DNA from: Chitinophagaceae bacterium
Lineage (GTDB): Bacteria; Bacteroidota; Bacteroidia; Chitinophagales; Chitinophagaceae
Assembly (NCBI GenBank): GCA_016699815.1
Contig: CP065012.1
Coordinates: forward strand, 2,457,001 to 2,521,000
Direction: 5' to 3'
Length of the DNA: 64,000 nucleotides
Shown: piece by piece, positions 41,801-49,179 of the stretch
Layout: each line of letters begins with the position of its first letter
How positions within the stretch are numbered: the first letter of the stretch is position 1
The notes under the pieces: generated by a model
Told to the model about the DNA's origin: nothing
Seen by the model: the letters and a program-made list of their open reading frames with translations, nothing else
The model's database searches: none
Program-made: the position numbers and the translations under genes

Positions 41801-43007
41801 CCAGTACCAGTTGGAGGTAGAGAGAATAGTTGGTTTTTTTGCAACAGCCATTTCATCACATAACTCTATCGAAGACCTGCTGTGGGAAGTATCAAAAAAC
41901 CTGATAGGTAAATTGGGTTTTGAAGATTGTATGATTTATCTGTGGAATGAAGATAAAACCGTGTTGGAGCAAAAAGCAGGGTATGGCAAAAAGGGATCTA
42001 TGCAGGAAAAATTAGAAAAAAATATTTACCATGTTCCCCGTGGCAAAGGGATTGTGGGAGCTGCAGTTGAAAGTAAACAGTATATCCTGGCCAACGACAC
42101 TTCAACAGATAAAAGATATTTTACCGCTGATGAAATAATCCGGTTAAGTGAATTGTGCGTGCCAATTATATTAAACAACGAAGCTATCGGGGCCATAAAT
42201 GCAGAACATTCTGAAAAAAATTTTTACACCGAACGGCATTTACAAATCCTTATCACTATTGCCTCTATGCTTGCCGATAAAATTGATAGAATTGAAGCAC
42301 AGGAACAAACCCGGAAAAAGGAAATAGAAGTGCTGAAATTGAGTAAAGACCTGGCTACCTCCCAGCTAACTGCCCTGAGGGCACAAATGAACCCACATTT
42401 TCTTTTTAATGCAATGAACAGCATTCAACAGTTTACCTTAACCAATGATATAGAAAATGCAAACCTTTATATTTCAAAATTTTCCACTCTTTTGAGAAAT
42501 GTGCTTCATTCATCGCAACAAAGTTTTTTAACCCTCGAAGAAGAATTGCTGCAGCTGGAACTTTATCTTGAAATTGAGAAACTAAGGCTTGGCAAAGAGT
42601 TTAGCTATTTCATTCAAAAGGAAACTGATTTGGAAGTAGATGCCATAAATATTCCCGGTATGCTCATACAACCATTTGTAGAAAACGCACTAAAACATGG
42701 GCTGGCCCCTAAAATGGGGGATAAATCTCTCAAAATAGAAATTTATTTGCCGGAGTTTGATACCCTTAATATAATAATTACCGATAACGGAATTGGCAGG
42801 CAAAAGGCAAATGAATTAAAATTACGACAGGAAAAATTGCTGCCCCATATTTCTAAAGGGTTAAAATTAGTTGAAGAAAGATTGCAACTCATTACCGGGA
42901 AACCTGCATTTGACTTTTTTCATTTTGAAGATAATTTCGATGCCAACGGACAGGCAATGGGTACCACAGTAACACTCACTATACCTGTAGCAACAACCAA
43001 TATTTAA
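38826..43007 (+). CDS. Giant sensor histidine kinase: beta-propeller, Y_Y_Y, TM, two GAF domains, LytS-type kinase
   Basis: 1393 aa, TTG start (no ATG in range; a second TTG 4 codons on is possible). Order: N-terminal signal or anchor (TLALLYICCLTFSGQLLGQ), about 650 residues of periplasmic propeller repeats (QDDKGTIWLLTRQNIYRY, EDSKGNIWFSTANGFCNWD, KDSLGHIWMCHDEGMYRY), a Y_Y_Y-like sandwich (about 685-755), one membrane helix (about 763-788), two GAF domains (about 816-973 and 996-1158) that look like tandem duplicates, and a HisKA_3-unlike LytS/YehU kinase with the His box QMNPHFLFNAMNSIQQF and ATPase NxxxH/G motifs (IQPFVENALKHGLAPK, ITDNGIGRQ). The partner LytTR regulator is 32 bases downstream. 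Confidence 0.93.
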   Translation: MENNLRKKKSYISILKTLALLYICCLTFSGQLLGQLPDYHVQKLPVKSGLMQPSQVDEMMRDEKGFLWLLSPTKVQRFDGKSILSFSFDDACIGIEQDDKGTIWLLTRQNIYRYKNDFTGFEKLANYSSKLNKYLRLLAGPKKKLYLLSTEGILRWNSATDKMETIGALSFKMGGNFPFLQSYGDYIFFRLSNTTILRYNTATKAQDSVHVQQPSFLMPLDANNVWVRQGIGSTVLASFKTKKIAPFSKAQFNEPVTGNNFFITAAFENRPGEFFVMVNDKGFYTYNTNTTKFKKINFFNNGRLLTGKPLLTRNNFFKEKNGTVWFNNEAGLFFVNPATANMGLLRSGGGTSNSQWDNDIRNLTEDSKGNIWFSTANGFCNWDKTNGFVTTWLPNYTANNYLNYASVKSIGFSNNKIIIGQSEKGFWLFDPVAQTFSRPKFEKDSLQKKFHGEFNRNMLQLRNGNFLILSNNLWLLDKETFYIRPIIIPEFTGVGRKAFEDEQGRIWILGSAAIIVVDKEYKPLYLLNDKVLGKWFNAIVQKDDSTFWVAAKSLYEIKLQPQKKLGIKPIFPELKNQHFSNLFKDSLGHIWMCHDEGMYRYIPEKNNSEKFDQSNNIQDFYVSLSNNYRGSDGTVYFGSLGGINYFVPEKIPVQNDSLQVQLLNVTINQDDSSFLLRHSLRNLPHSQNNIVFDFVSPWLYNPEKIQYRYKLVGDWVSLGNSSSVRFNSLQPGSYSFHAAASLNGKDWYALKAPYSFVINPPFYKTWWFLLFLFITIAASTTFFIRRRIGFIKKSEAEKTELQKIKAASYQVKLETEQVINYFATSISNKTTVDDLLWDVAKNCISKLGFEDCVIYLIDKDQKLLVQKAAWGPKTTEENKITNPIKIPFGKGIVGSVALSNKAEIVNDTSLDKRYIVDDDNRLSEISVPISIAEDVLGIIDCENSKKNFYTEKHLQVLTTIASLLANRITRIEAEQFAQKKEIEILTLKTSSYQYQLEVERIVGFFATAISSHNSIEDLLWEVSKNLIGKLGFEDCMIYLWNEDKTVLEQKAGYGKKGSMQEKLEKNIYHVPRGKGIVGAAVESKQYILANDTSTDKRYFTADEIIRLSELCVPIILNNEAIGAINAEHSEKNFYTERHLQILITIASMLADKIDRIEAQEQTRKKEIEVLKLSKDLATSQLTALRAQMNPHFLFNAMNSIQQFTLTNDIENANLYISKFSTLLRNVLHSSQQSFLTLEEELLQLELYLEIEKLRLGKEFSYFIQKETDLEVDAINIPGMLIQPFVENALKHGLAPKMGDKSLKIEIYLPEFDTLNIIITDNGIGRQKANELKLRQEKLLPHISKGLKLVEERLQLITGKPAFDFFHFEDNFDANGQAMGTTVTLTIPVATTNI

Positions 43008-43039
43008 ATTTATTGGAAGTTTTTTATTAATTTCAGGGG

Positions 43040-43786
43040 GTGATTAAAGCGCTTATTATAGACGATGAAGCTTCAGCTGCCAACGTATTACAACTGATGA
43101 TAGAAAGGCATGTGCCCGAAATTACCGACCTGCGTATTGCCACAAAATTGAGTGAGGCCCATTCTCTCATAAATCAGTTTCAACCCCAATTAGTTTTCCT
43201 GGATATTGTAATGCCCGAAAAAAATGGTTTTGAGTTTTTAGGTGAAGTAAAAAATATTGGGTTCGAAATTATTTTCACCACAGCTTTTAATGAATACGCC
43301 ATTAGGGCCATCCGCTTCAGTGCATTGGATTATATTTTAAAACCCATAAATGCCGAAGAGTTAAAAGCAGCGGTAAGCCGCTTTCTTCAAAAAAGAAACC
43401 AGCAGTTGCAAACGGAGGGTTTGCTTAACAATTTAATGGCAAACCTGGAAAAGAAGAACGAAGCAGATTATAAATTGGCCATTCCAACAATATCCGGCAC
43501 TGTGTTTTTTTCACATTCAGAAATCATACGCCTGGAAGGGGATAGTAATTACAGCAATTTTTTTTTAACTCAGAACAGGCGATATGTTAGCGCTAAAACT
43601 CTAAAGGAGTATGAAGATATTTTGATAAAATCTACTTTTATACGTATCCATAAATCGCACCTGGTAAACCGTTCTTTTATTGATGGTTTTAATAATGATG
43701 GTTCCGTGTTGCTGAAAGATAAAACCCTTTTACCGGTATCCCGCCTGCGAAAGCAGGAAGTAGCAAGGAAATTAAAAGGGAAATAA
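43040..43786 (+). CDS. LytTR-family response regulator
   Basis: 248 aa with a GTG start that directly follows an AGGGGG run. The receiver domain has IDDEASAAN (acidic pocket), VFLDIVMPEKNG (phospho-Asp), TAFNEYA and LKPINAEEL. The C-terminal LytTR DNA-binding domain shows IIRLEGDSNYSNFFL and FIRIHKSHLVNRSFIDGF. It is the output partner of the kinase just upstream. Its targets are unknown; the S74/T9SS genes ahead of the kinase are natural candidates. Confidence 0.95.
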   Translation: MIKALIIDDEASAANVLQLMIERHVPEITDLRIATKLSEAHSLINQFQPQLVFLDIVMPEKNGFEFLGEVKNIGFEIIFTTAFNEYAIRAIRFSALDYILKPINAEELKAAVSRFLQKRNQQLQTEGLLNNLMANLEKKNEADYKLAIPTISGTVFFSHSEIIRLEGDSNYSNFFLTQNRRYVSAKTLKEYEDILIKSTFIRIHKSHLVNRSFIDGFNNDGSVLLKDKTLLPVSRLRKQEVARKLKGK

Positions 43787-43899
43787 TTTTTTAAAACAAA
43801 GCCCATTTAAGTTTTAAAATAGGGCCTGGCAAAAAAGGGATATCAAGGCCCAAAAAATACCAGGTATACGCCAGTAAATTTTATTACAATGCAGTAACT

Positions 43900-44373
43900 A
43901 TGATGCAAGAATATATAATAAGGCGGTCATCTAAAAATGATGCAGGCGCCCTCAGTAAGTTAATTTGTGAAAATGCAGCAGTGCTTTTATTGCCTTACTA
44001 CAATGATGAACAAATGGATGCATTTGTAAAATTTTATTCCGCTACCGAGATGCAGGCTAAAGTTGCAACCCAAAATATTTTTTGTGCAACTTTAGATAAT
44101 GAAATTGTGGGTTGCATAGCTTTGGATAAAAACCAGGTAGTGGGGTTTTATACCAGCCTGCAATTTCAAAAAAGGGGAATAGGCAAATTGCTATTGGAAT
44201 TTATTGAAAAATTTGCCCAAAGCCAGGGTATTAATGAGTTGCAATTATACGCATCTCCACAAGCCCTTGCATACTATTTAAGGCACGGATGGCTAAAAAT
44301 AAAAGAGGTTACTTGCTATTATTTTTCCATTGGATTTGAAGAAACACTGATGAAAAAAGAAATTGGCTGGTAA
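43900..44373 (+). CDS. GNAT family N-acetyltransferase
   Basis: 157 aa. The acetyl-CoA binding motif A is in VVGFYTSLQFQKRGIGKLLL (Q-x-x-G-I-G form), with the earlier strand EIVGCIALDKN and the later LQLYASPQALAYYLRHGW typical of the fold. An ATG at 43900 or 43903 can serve as start. Acceptor substrate unknown. Not clearly in an operon. Confidence 0.9.
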   Translation: MMQEYIIRRSSKNDAGALSKLICENAAVLLLPYYNDEQMDAFVKFYSATEMQAKVATQNIFCATLDNEIVGCIALDKNQVVGFYTSLQFQKRGIGKLLLEFIEKFAQSQGINELQLYASPQALAYYLRHGWLKIKEVTCYYFSIGFEETLMKKEIGW

Positions 44374-44415
44374 CCAAACATTATTTAGTTTTCGCCAATC
44401 TTTTTTAAACCAATG

Positions 44416-44790
44416 TTAGCGAAGGGAGTTTATTTTATTTTTATAACAATACGATACCGCAAGTATTGCCCCTACAATAATAGGCATCAGTATAAATCCG
44501 ATATTTTTATCCACCAGGATATGGCTGTAAGTGGCAAAAATTAAATTAAAGGCCAGGCCTGCATAAGCCCACTCTTTTAATGTTGCCGGTAATTTTGGGA
44601 GCATAATTGCGGTAGCGCCAAGTAGTTTGCAAATAATTAAGGCATAGGCAAAATAATCCGGGTAGCCCAGGGGTTTTGTGCCTGCAGTTGCATATTCAGG
44701 CGCAAATAATAGCGTGCCCAGCGGCATCAACCCTTCCCATAAAAAGATGATGCTGGTTGCAATCCAAAAAATAATTTTATTCTTTTTCAT
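44416..44790 (-). CDS. DoxX-like four-helix membrane protein
   Basis: 124 aa with four membrane helices (IIFWIATSIIFLWEGLMPLG; FAYALIICKLLGATAIMLPK; WAYAGLAFNLIFATYSHILV; GFILMPIIVGAILAVSYCY). The pattern YFAYALIICKLLGA and the Ser-His in the third helix are typical of the DoxX_2 family. Last gene of the minus-strand cluster with three VOC proteins and a SRPBCC protein. Its role is unknown; such clusters are common in Bacteroidota under an AraC-type regulator. Confidence 0.85.
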   Translation of the reverse strand: MKKNKIIFWIATSIIFLWEGLMPLGTLLFAPEYATAGTKPLGYPDYFAYALIICKLLGATAIMLPKLPATLKEWAYAGLAFNLIFATYSHILVDKNIGFILMPIIVGAILAVSYCYKNKINSLR

Positions 44791-44798
44791 TTTTGAGT

Positions 44799-45209
44799 TT
44801 ATTTATGTTGTAAATATAATATCCAATTGTTCCCAAATTTATCCGTTAGTTCTCCACAAATTGTACTTAAAAAATTTTCTTGCAAAGAAAATGTTTCCTC
44901 ACCGTCACGGGAAAGATTAGTGTAATATCTCCTTATGTCTTTTTCGCTCTTACAAATAAGCGCAAGAGATACTGCATTTCCCTTCAATAACTTTTTTCCC
45001 GAAACTATATCGGAACCAAACAATACAATCTTACCATTTCGCAACTCGGAATGGAGGATACATTTTTTCATTTTCGCAGGCATTTTTCCGGATAGCGCTG
45101 ATTCGCCAATTGTTTGAAAACTTAGTTCCCCGCCAAGGCATTTTTGGTAAAATGTCATGGCTTCCCTGCAATTGCCATTGAATGTGAGATAGGAATGGAT
45201 TGTTTTCAT
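44799..45209 (-). CDS. VOC / PhnB-like protein
   Basis: 136 aa. Begins KTIHSYLTFNGNCREAMTFYQ, the usual start of PhnB-like vicinal-oxygen-chelate proteins, with LGGELSFQTIGES and ILHSELRNGKIVLFGSD in the middle and the C-terminal DKFGNNWILYL. The lack of a clear metal triad suggests a binding rather than enzymatic role. It starts 20 bases after the preceding VOC gene; 8 bases separate it from the DoxX-like gene. Confidence 0.87.
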   Translation of the reverse strand: MKTIHSYLTFNGNCREAMTFYQKCLGGELSFQTIGESALSGKMPAKMKKCILHSELRNGKIVLFGSDIVSGKKLLKGNAVSLALICKSEKDIRRYYTNLSRDGEETFSLQENFLSTICGELTDKFGNNWILYLQHK

Positions 45210-45229
45210 AAATGAAAGGATGCAAGCGG

Positions 45230-45700
45230 TTATTTTTTTTCTTCTAAATCTGCAATAATTATTTTTTTCATCTTCATTACTGCTTTGAATGCATATTCCT
45301 GCTTTGCTTTGTTTTTGTGATTTTCCAGTTTAAAATACTGCGCTGGCACTACCTGCCAGGAAAGCCCGTATTTATCCTTGCACCAGCCACAGGGTCCTTC
45401 GCTACCGCCTTTATTGCTGAGGGCTTTCCAGTAATAATCCACTTCTTTCTGGTTTTTACAGGTTATAACAAATGATACAGCCTCAGTGAATTTGAACATT
45501 GGGCCTGCGGCAAGTATCTGAAAATCCATGCCCTGTAAGTTCATTACAGCCATATCAAAAAAAGTATTGGGGCCATTAACGTTTTTGTAAGCCTTGTACG
45601 ATTTTAGTTTACCGGTTTTAAAAATAGATAAATAATAATTCGCTACTTTTTTTGCGTCTTTTTCTACCCATAAACAGGGCATAAATTTTTGTGTTGCCAT
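45230..45700 (-). CDS. VOC family protein (3-demethylubiquinone methyltransferase-like/PhnB)
   Basis: 156 aa, with MPCLWVEKDAKKVANYYLSI, VMNLQGMDFQILAAGPMFKF and the signature GPCGWCKDKYGLSWQVVP of the COG3865-type PhnB-like proteins. Despite the common database name, these proteins are not shown to be methyltransferases. Middle gene of the VOC cluster. Confidence 0.88.
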   Translation of the reverse strand: MATQKFMPCLWVEKDAKKVANYYLSIFKTGKLKSYKAYKNVNGPNTFFDMAVMNLQGMDFQILAAGPMFKFTEAVSFVITCKNQKEVDYYWKALSNKGGSEGPCGWCKDKYGLSWQVVPAQYFKLENHKNKAKQEYAFKAVMKMKKIIIADLEEKK

Positions 45701-45729
45701 TTTAATAATGATTAATGGTGAATGTGCAG

Positions 45730-46137
45730 TTATTGTTTTGGGAATTTACTCATATCCATATAAAACACTTCCCAGTTATTGCCATCCAAATCTTCCACAC
45801 TGCGTTGCAGCATAAATCCAAAGTCTTTTGCCTCGGCATATTCATTGCCGCCGGCTGCTATTGCTCTTTTCATAAAAGCATTTACTTCAGTAGTGTTTTC
45901 TACCGAAAGTGCATTTATTACGCCAACTGTTTTTTCCCCATCAATTATGCTTTTGCCAATAAAATGTTTGAACTTTTCATGCGTAAGCAGCATAACAAAA
46001 ATATTGTCGCTCCATACCATGCAGGCTGCTGTTTCATCAGTAAATTGTGGGTTATTGGTAAAGCCCATGGCTTCGTAAAAAGCCATAGATTTTTGTAAAT
46101 CTTTTACCGGGAGATTGATAAATACTTGCTTTGACAT
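45730..46137 (-). CDS. VOC / glyoxalase-like protein
   Basis: 135 aa. FINLPVKDLQKSMAFYEAMG at the start, MVWSDNIFVMLLTHEKFKHF in the middle and DLDGNNWEVFYMD at the end give the two beta-alpha-beta-beta-beta modules of a VOC dimer. The family includes glyoxalases and resistance proteins; the substrate is unknown. 46 bases downstream of the SRPBCC gene. Confidence 0.88.
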   Translation of the reverse strand: MSKQVFINLPVKDLQKSMAFYEAMGFTNNPQFTDETAACMVWSDNIFVMLLTHEKFKHFIGKSIIDGEKTVGVINALSVENTTEVNAFMKRAIAAGGNEYAEAKDFGFMLQRSVEDLDGNNWEVFYMDMSKFPKQ

Positions 46138-46183
46138 TGTTATAGAATTTAGAATTTAAAACTAATAATTTTGAATTTTTGGT

Positions 46184-46636
46184 TTATACGCCATCAGGAA
46201 TTATAGGTTCCACCAATTTTTTTAATTTATCCAGCGACTCCTGCCATCCCAGGTAACACATTTCTTGGGGTATTACAGAGGGCACTCCTTCTTGTGTAAT
46301 AGTCAACTCTGTACCGCAGGATACTTTTTTAAATTGAATGGTGGTTGTCATTTCACCAGGCAGTTTGGGGTCGTCAAACCGGTCGCTGTATTTTATTAAT
46401 TCATTGGATTTAATTTCTAAAAACTCGCCGCCAAATGAATGGCCATTACCCGTACCGAAATTGGTAAAAGACATGTGGTATTTTCCGCCCACTTTTACAT
46501 CCATTTCAAATATTTTGGCTACATAACCATAAGGTGGAAGCCAGGATGCATAAGCATCAGCATCGGTAAATGCTTTAAATAATTTTTCGGGCGGCGCTGT
46601 TAATACCCGGTGAAGTTGAATTGTATTTGTTGACAT
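46184..46636 (-). CDS. SRPBCC (AHSA1-like) protein
   Basis: 150 aa. IQLHRVLTAPPEKLFKAFTD then WLPPYGYVAKIFEMDVKVGG is the typical AHSA1/polyketide-cyclase-like start, and CYLGWQESLDKLKKLVEP the terminal helix. First gene of the minus-strand cluster SRPBCC-VOC-VOC-VOC-DoxX. Its start faces the GlxA-type regulator gene across a 136-base intergenic region. Confidence 0.88.
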   Translation of the reverse strand: MSTNTIQLHRVLTAPPEKLFKAFTDADAYASWLPPYGYVAKIFEMDVKVGGKYHMSFTNFGTGNGHSFGGEFLEIKSNELIKYSDRFDDPKLPGEMTTTIQFKKVSCGTELTITQEGVPSVIPQEMCYLGWQESLDKLKKLVEPIIPDGV

Positions 46637-46704
46637 TTTTTAGAATTTAGCGTTAAGAAATGTTTTGCTATACAAAGATGCTATGTATTTTGGAAATAAT
46701 AAGA

Positions 46705-46756
46705 TGTCAGATATGACAGTTTTAAGGGGGATTTATGACAAATAGGATTACCTTTA
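46705..46756 (+). promoter_or_regulatory. Candidate AraC-type operator (TATGACA direct repeats) and promoter box
   Basis: TATGACA occurs at 46712-46718 and 46734-46740, exactly 22 bp apart (two helical turns), as AraC-family half-sites often are. The first copy also forms an inverted repeat TGTCA-GATA-TGACA (46705-46718). Downstream TACCTTTA (46749-46756) resembles the -7 element for the regulator gene at 46773. The site lies between the divergent SRPBCC operon and the regulator. Confidence 0.5.
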
Positions 46757-46772
46757 CAGGCCAAATAATTTT

Positions 46773-47738
46773 ATGCGTATTTCCGTTTACGTTCCGCAAC
46801 ATGCAGTAATAGAAGCCATTTCACCGGCATACCGGTTGTTTAAAACCGCTAACGATTTTTTAGCTGCGGCTGGCAAAAAACCAAAGTTTGAAGTGGAATA
46901 TGTGGGTTTGCACAAAAGTATAAAAGCCAATGATGGGGAATACAGCATAAAGGTTGACAAACTGATTGATGAAATAAAAAAAACCGATTTAATATTTATA
47001 CCGGCATTGTATGGTAATATGAAAACGGCGGTAAGCCGCAATGCCAAAGCCATTCCCTGGCTGCAACAAATGCATAAAAAAGGAGCGGAGGTAGCCAGCC
47101 TTTGTATAGGCGCATTTTTGCTGGGCGCTACCGGATTGGTAGATGGTAAAAAATGCTCCACGCACTGGGCCTATTGCGGCGAGTTTAAAGAAACCTATCC
47201 CAAGGTAGAAATAGTAGATGGTTCTATAATTACAGAGCAGGGCAGCGTGTACAGCAGCGGTGGCGCCAATTCTTTATGGAACCTGCTTTTGTATCTTTTA
47301 GAAAAATTTACCGACAGGGAAACCGCAGTGCTTGCCTCAAAATATTTTGCCATAGATATAGACCGGAGCAGCCAATCAGCCTTTGCTATGTTTACCGGGC
47401 AAAAACATCATAGCGATAAAGAAATATTAAAAGCCCAGGAGTATATCGAAAATAATATTCACGAAAAAATAACTACTAATGTGCTGGCAACAGTAACTAC
47501 CCTTGGCCGCCGTACATTTGAACGCCGTTTTAAAGATGCTACCCATCATTCTGTTTTAGAATATATCCAGCGCATAAAAATCGAAGCAGCCAAACGCCAG
47601 TTTGAAAACAACCGTAAAAACGTAAACGATATTATGTACGAAGTAGGCTATACCGATACCAAAGCCTTTAGGGATTTGTTTAAAAAAATAACCGGGCTTA
47701 CCCCTATTGAATACAGGAATAAGTACAGCAAAATGTAA
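46773..47738 (+). CDS. GlxA-family transcriptional regulator (DJ-1/PfpI-like plus AraC HTH)
   Basis: 321 aa. The N-terminal 190 residues form a DJ-1/PfpI-like sensor domain with the nucleophile-elbow-like ASLCIGAFLLGATGLVDGKK and then STHWAYC. The C-terminal AraC domain has two helix-turn-helices (TTNVLATVTTLGRRTFERRF; VNDIMYEVGYTDTKAFRDLF followed by TGLTPIEYRNKY). It likely controls the divergent SRPBCC/VOC/DoxX operon and itself; the inducer is unknown. Confidence 0.93.
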   Translation: MRISVYVPQHAVIEAISPAYRLFKTANDFLAAAGKKPKFEVEYVGLHKSIKANDGEYSIKVDKLIDEIKKTDLIFIPALYGNMKTAVSRNAKAIPWLQQMHKKGAEVASLCIGAFLLGATGLVDGKKCSTHWAYCGEFKETYPKVEIVDGSIITEQGSVYSSGGANSLWNLLLYLLEKFTDRETAVLASKYFAIDIDRSSQSAFAMFTGQKHHSDKEILKAQEYIENNIHEKITTNVLATVTTLGRRTFERRFKDATHHSVLEYIQRIKIEAAKRQFENNRKNVNDIMYEVGYTDTKAFRDLFKKITGLTPIEYRNKYSKM

Positions 47739-47884
47739 ATGATTGAACAGTTTTTGTACAAAAATACTACCACATAGAATTTTTCGTTAAATACTAACCT
47801 GTATTTATCTATATGCTTAATTTTAAAAAAAATTAATGCTCATTAATCTTTTAGTAAACAATACAGTCTAAAAACAAATATTAT

Positions 47885-48958
47885 ATGCAGCTTATGAAAT
47901 ATTTCATTTATTTAATGTTTGTTGCTGTTTGTTTTTCATGCAGTAAACAAAACGATGTACAACCTACCCCGGATAATTCCATGTACTTTCCTTCTAATAC
48001 CGATACCTCCTGGGAAAGAGCCTCAATGGCTACTTTGGGTTGGAACCAAGGCGCCGTACAGCCTCTAAAAGATTACCTGAACGCAAAGCATACAAAATCG
48101 TTTATGATTTTAGTAAATGGCCGTATTGTAATGGAAGAATATTTTAATGGCCACAACTCTACTGCGCCCTGGGAGTGGAACAGCGCAGGTAAATCTTTGG
48201 TATCTGCTGCCGTGGGTATTGCACAGCAAAAAGGATATTTAAATATAAATGATAAAGTTTCTACTTATTTAGGTGCCGGATGGTCAAGCGAACCACAGGA
48301 TAAGGAAAATTTAATTACCATAAAAAACTTGCTGAGCATGACCTCAGGGCTAAATGATACCAGCAACCTGGTTATACCGGCCAATCTTACTTATGTAGCA
48401 GATGCAGGTACCCGTTGGTCGTACAGCAATGTATTTCAACTTTTGATGGATGTTGTAGCCGCAGCAAGCAACCAAACTTATGACAACTTTTTTAGCACAA
48501 ATTTAAAAAGTAAAATTGGTATGGATGGCTTATGGAATTATGGAGTTATTTTTAAAATATATTATAGCAATACTCGTAGTATGGCCCGCTATGGCCTGCT
48601 TGCGCTTAATAAAGGAAAATGGAAAAATGAGCAGGTAATAAATGAAGCTTATTTTACAGAAAGTACAAACAGTTCTCAAAGTATTAATCCATCTTACGGC
48701 TATTTATGGTGGCTCAATGGCAAAAGTAATTTTATGATTCCCGGTGCCCAAATTGTTTTTCCGGGCCCACTGGTGCCCAATGCACCCGCCGACATGTTTG
48801 CAGCTATGGGTGCAAGTGACCAGCGTGCGTATGTAATTCCCAGTAAAAATATGGTGGTTATAAGAATGGGCGATGCATCCGATCCTGCAAATCCTACTTT
48901 TGCGGTATCCGGGTTTGACAATGAAATGTGGGCAAAAATAAATGCCGTGATTCAATAA
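47885..48958 (+). CDS. Serine hydrolase lipoprotein, class C beta-lactamase family
   Basis: 357 aa. Lipoprotein signal peptide with lipobox VCFSC. Residues of the penicillin-binding/beta-lactamase fold: SxxK in WNSAGKSLVSAAVG (Ser-Ala-Gly-Lys), YxN in RWSYSNVFQL, and a third motif near the C-terminus. Homologues include esterases and D-aminopeptidases, so beta-lactam hydrolysis should not be assumed. Either of two ATGs (47885, 47894) may start it. A strong terminator follows. Confidence 0.9.
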   Translation: MQLMKYFIYLMFVAVCFSCSKQNDVQPTPDNSMYFPSNTDTSWERASMATLGWNQGAVQPLKDYLNAKHTKSFMILVNGRIVMEEYFNGHNSTAPWEWNSAGKSLVSAAVGIAQQKGYLNINDKVSTYLGAGWSSEPQDKENLITIKNLLSMTSGLNDTSNLVIPANLTYVADAGTRWSYSNVFQLLMDVVAAASNQTYDNFFSTNLKSKIGMDGLWNYGVIFKIYYSNTRSMARYGLLALNKGKWKNEQVINEAYFTESTNSSQSINPSYGYLWWLNGKSNFMIPGAQIVFPGPLVPNAPADMFAAMGASDQRAYVIPSKNMVVIRMGDASDPANPTFAVSGFDNEMWAKINAVIQ

Positions 48959-49005
48959 AGAAACTGTTTCTGTTTTTCAACAATTTTGAATCGCTTAATA
49001 TTATT

Positions 49006-49044
49006 GGATTGTAAGGCTATCCTTAGTTTTACAATCCTTTTTTG
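49006..49044 (+). terminator. Rho-independent terminator after the serine hydrolase gene
   Basis: Perfect 9-bp stem GGATTGTAA/TTACAATCC (49006-49014 with 49029-49037) with a 14-base loop and a T run. Confidence 0.88.
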
Positions 49045-49179
49045 TTTGCGCATTAAGCTAAAATTAAATAGTTGTTAGGATTACTCAATCCACTTTTATA
49101 ATTTAAAGAGTAAGTGATCAATTTCAGGTATTAAAATCTTACTTTGCAATAAATATCATTCGCATAAATTTATTGCAAT

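Noticed and set aside
43800..43827. Hairpin-like GCCC...GGGC after the LytTR regulator gene
   Set aside because: The stem is imperfect and no T run follows, so a terminator is not supported.
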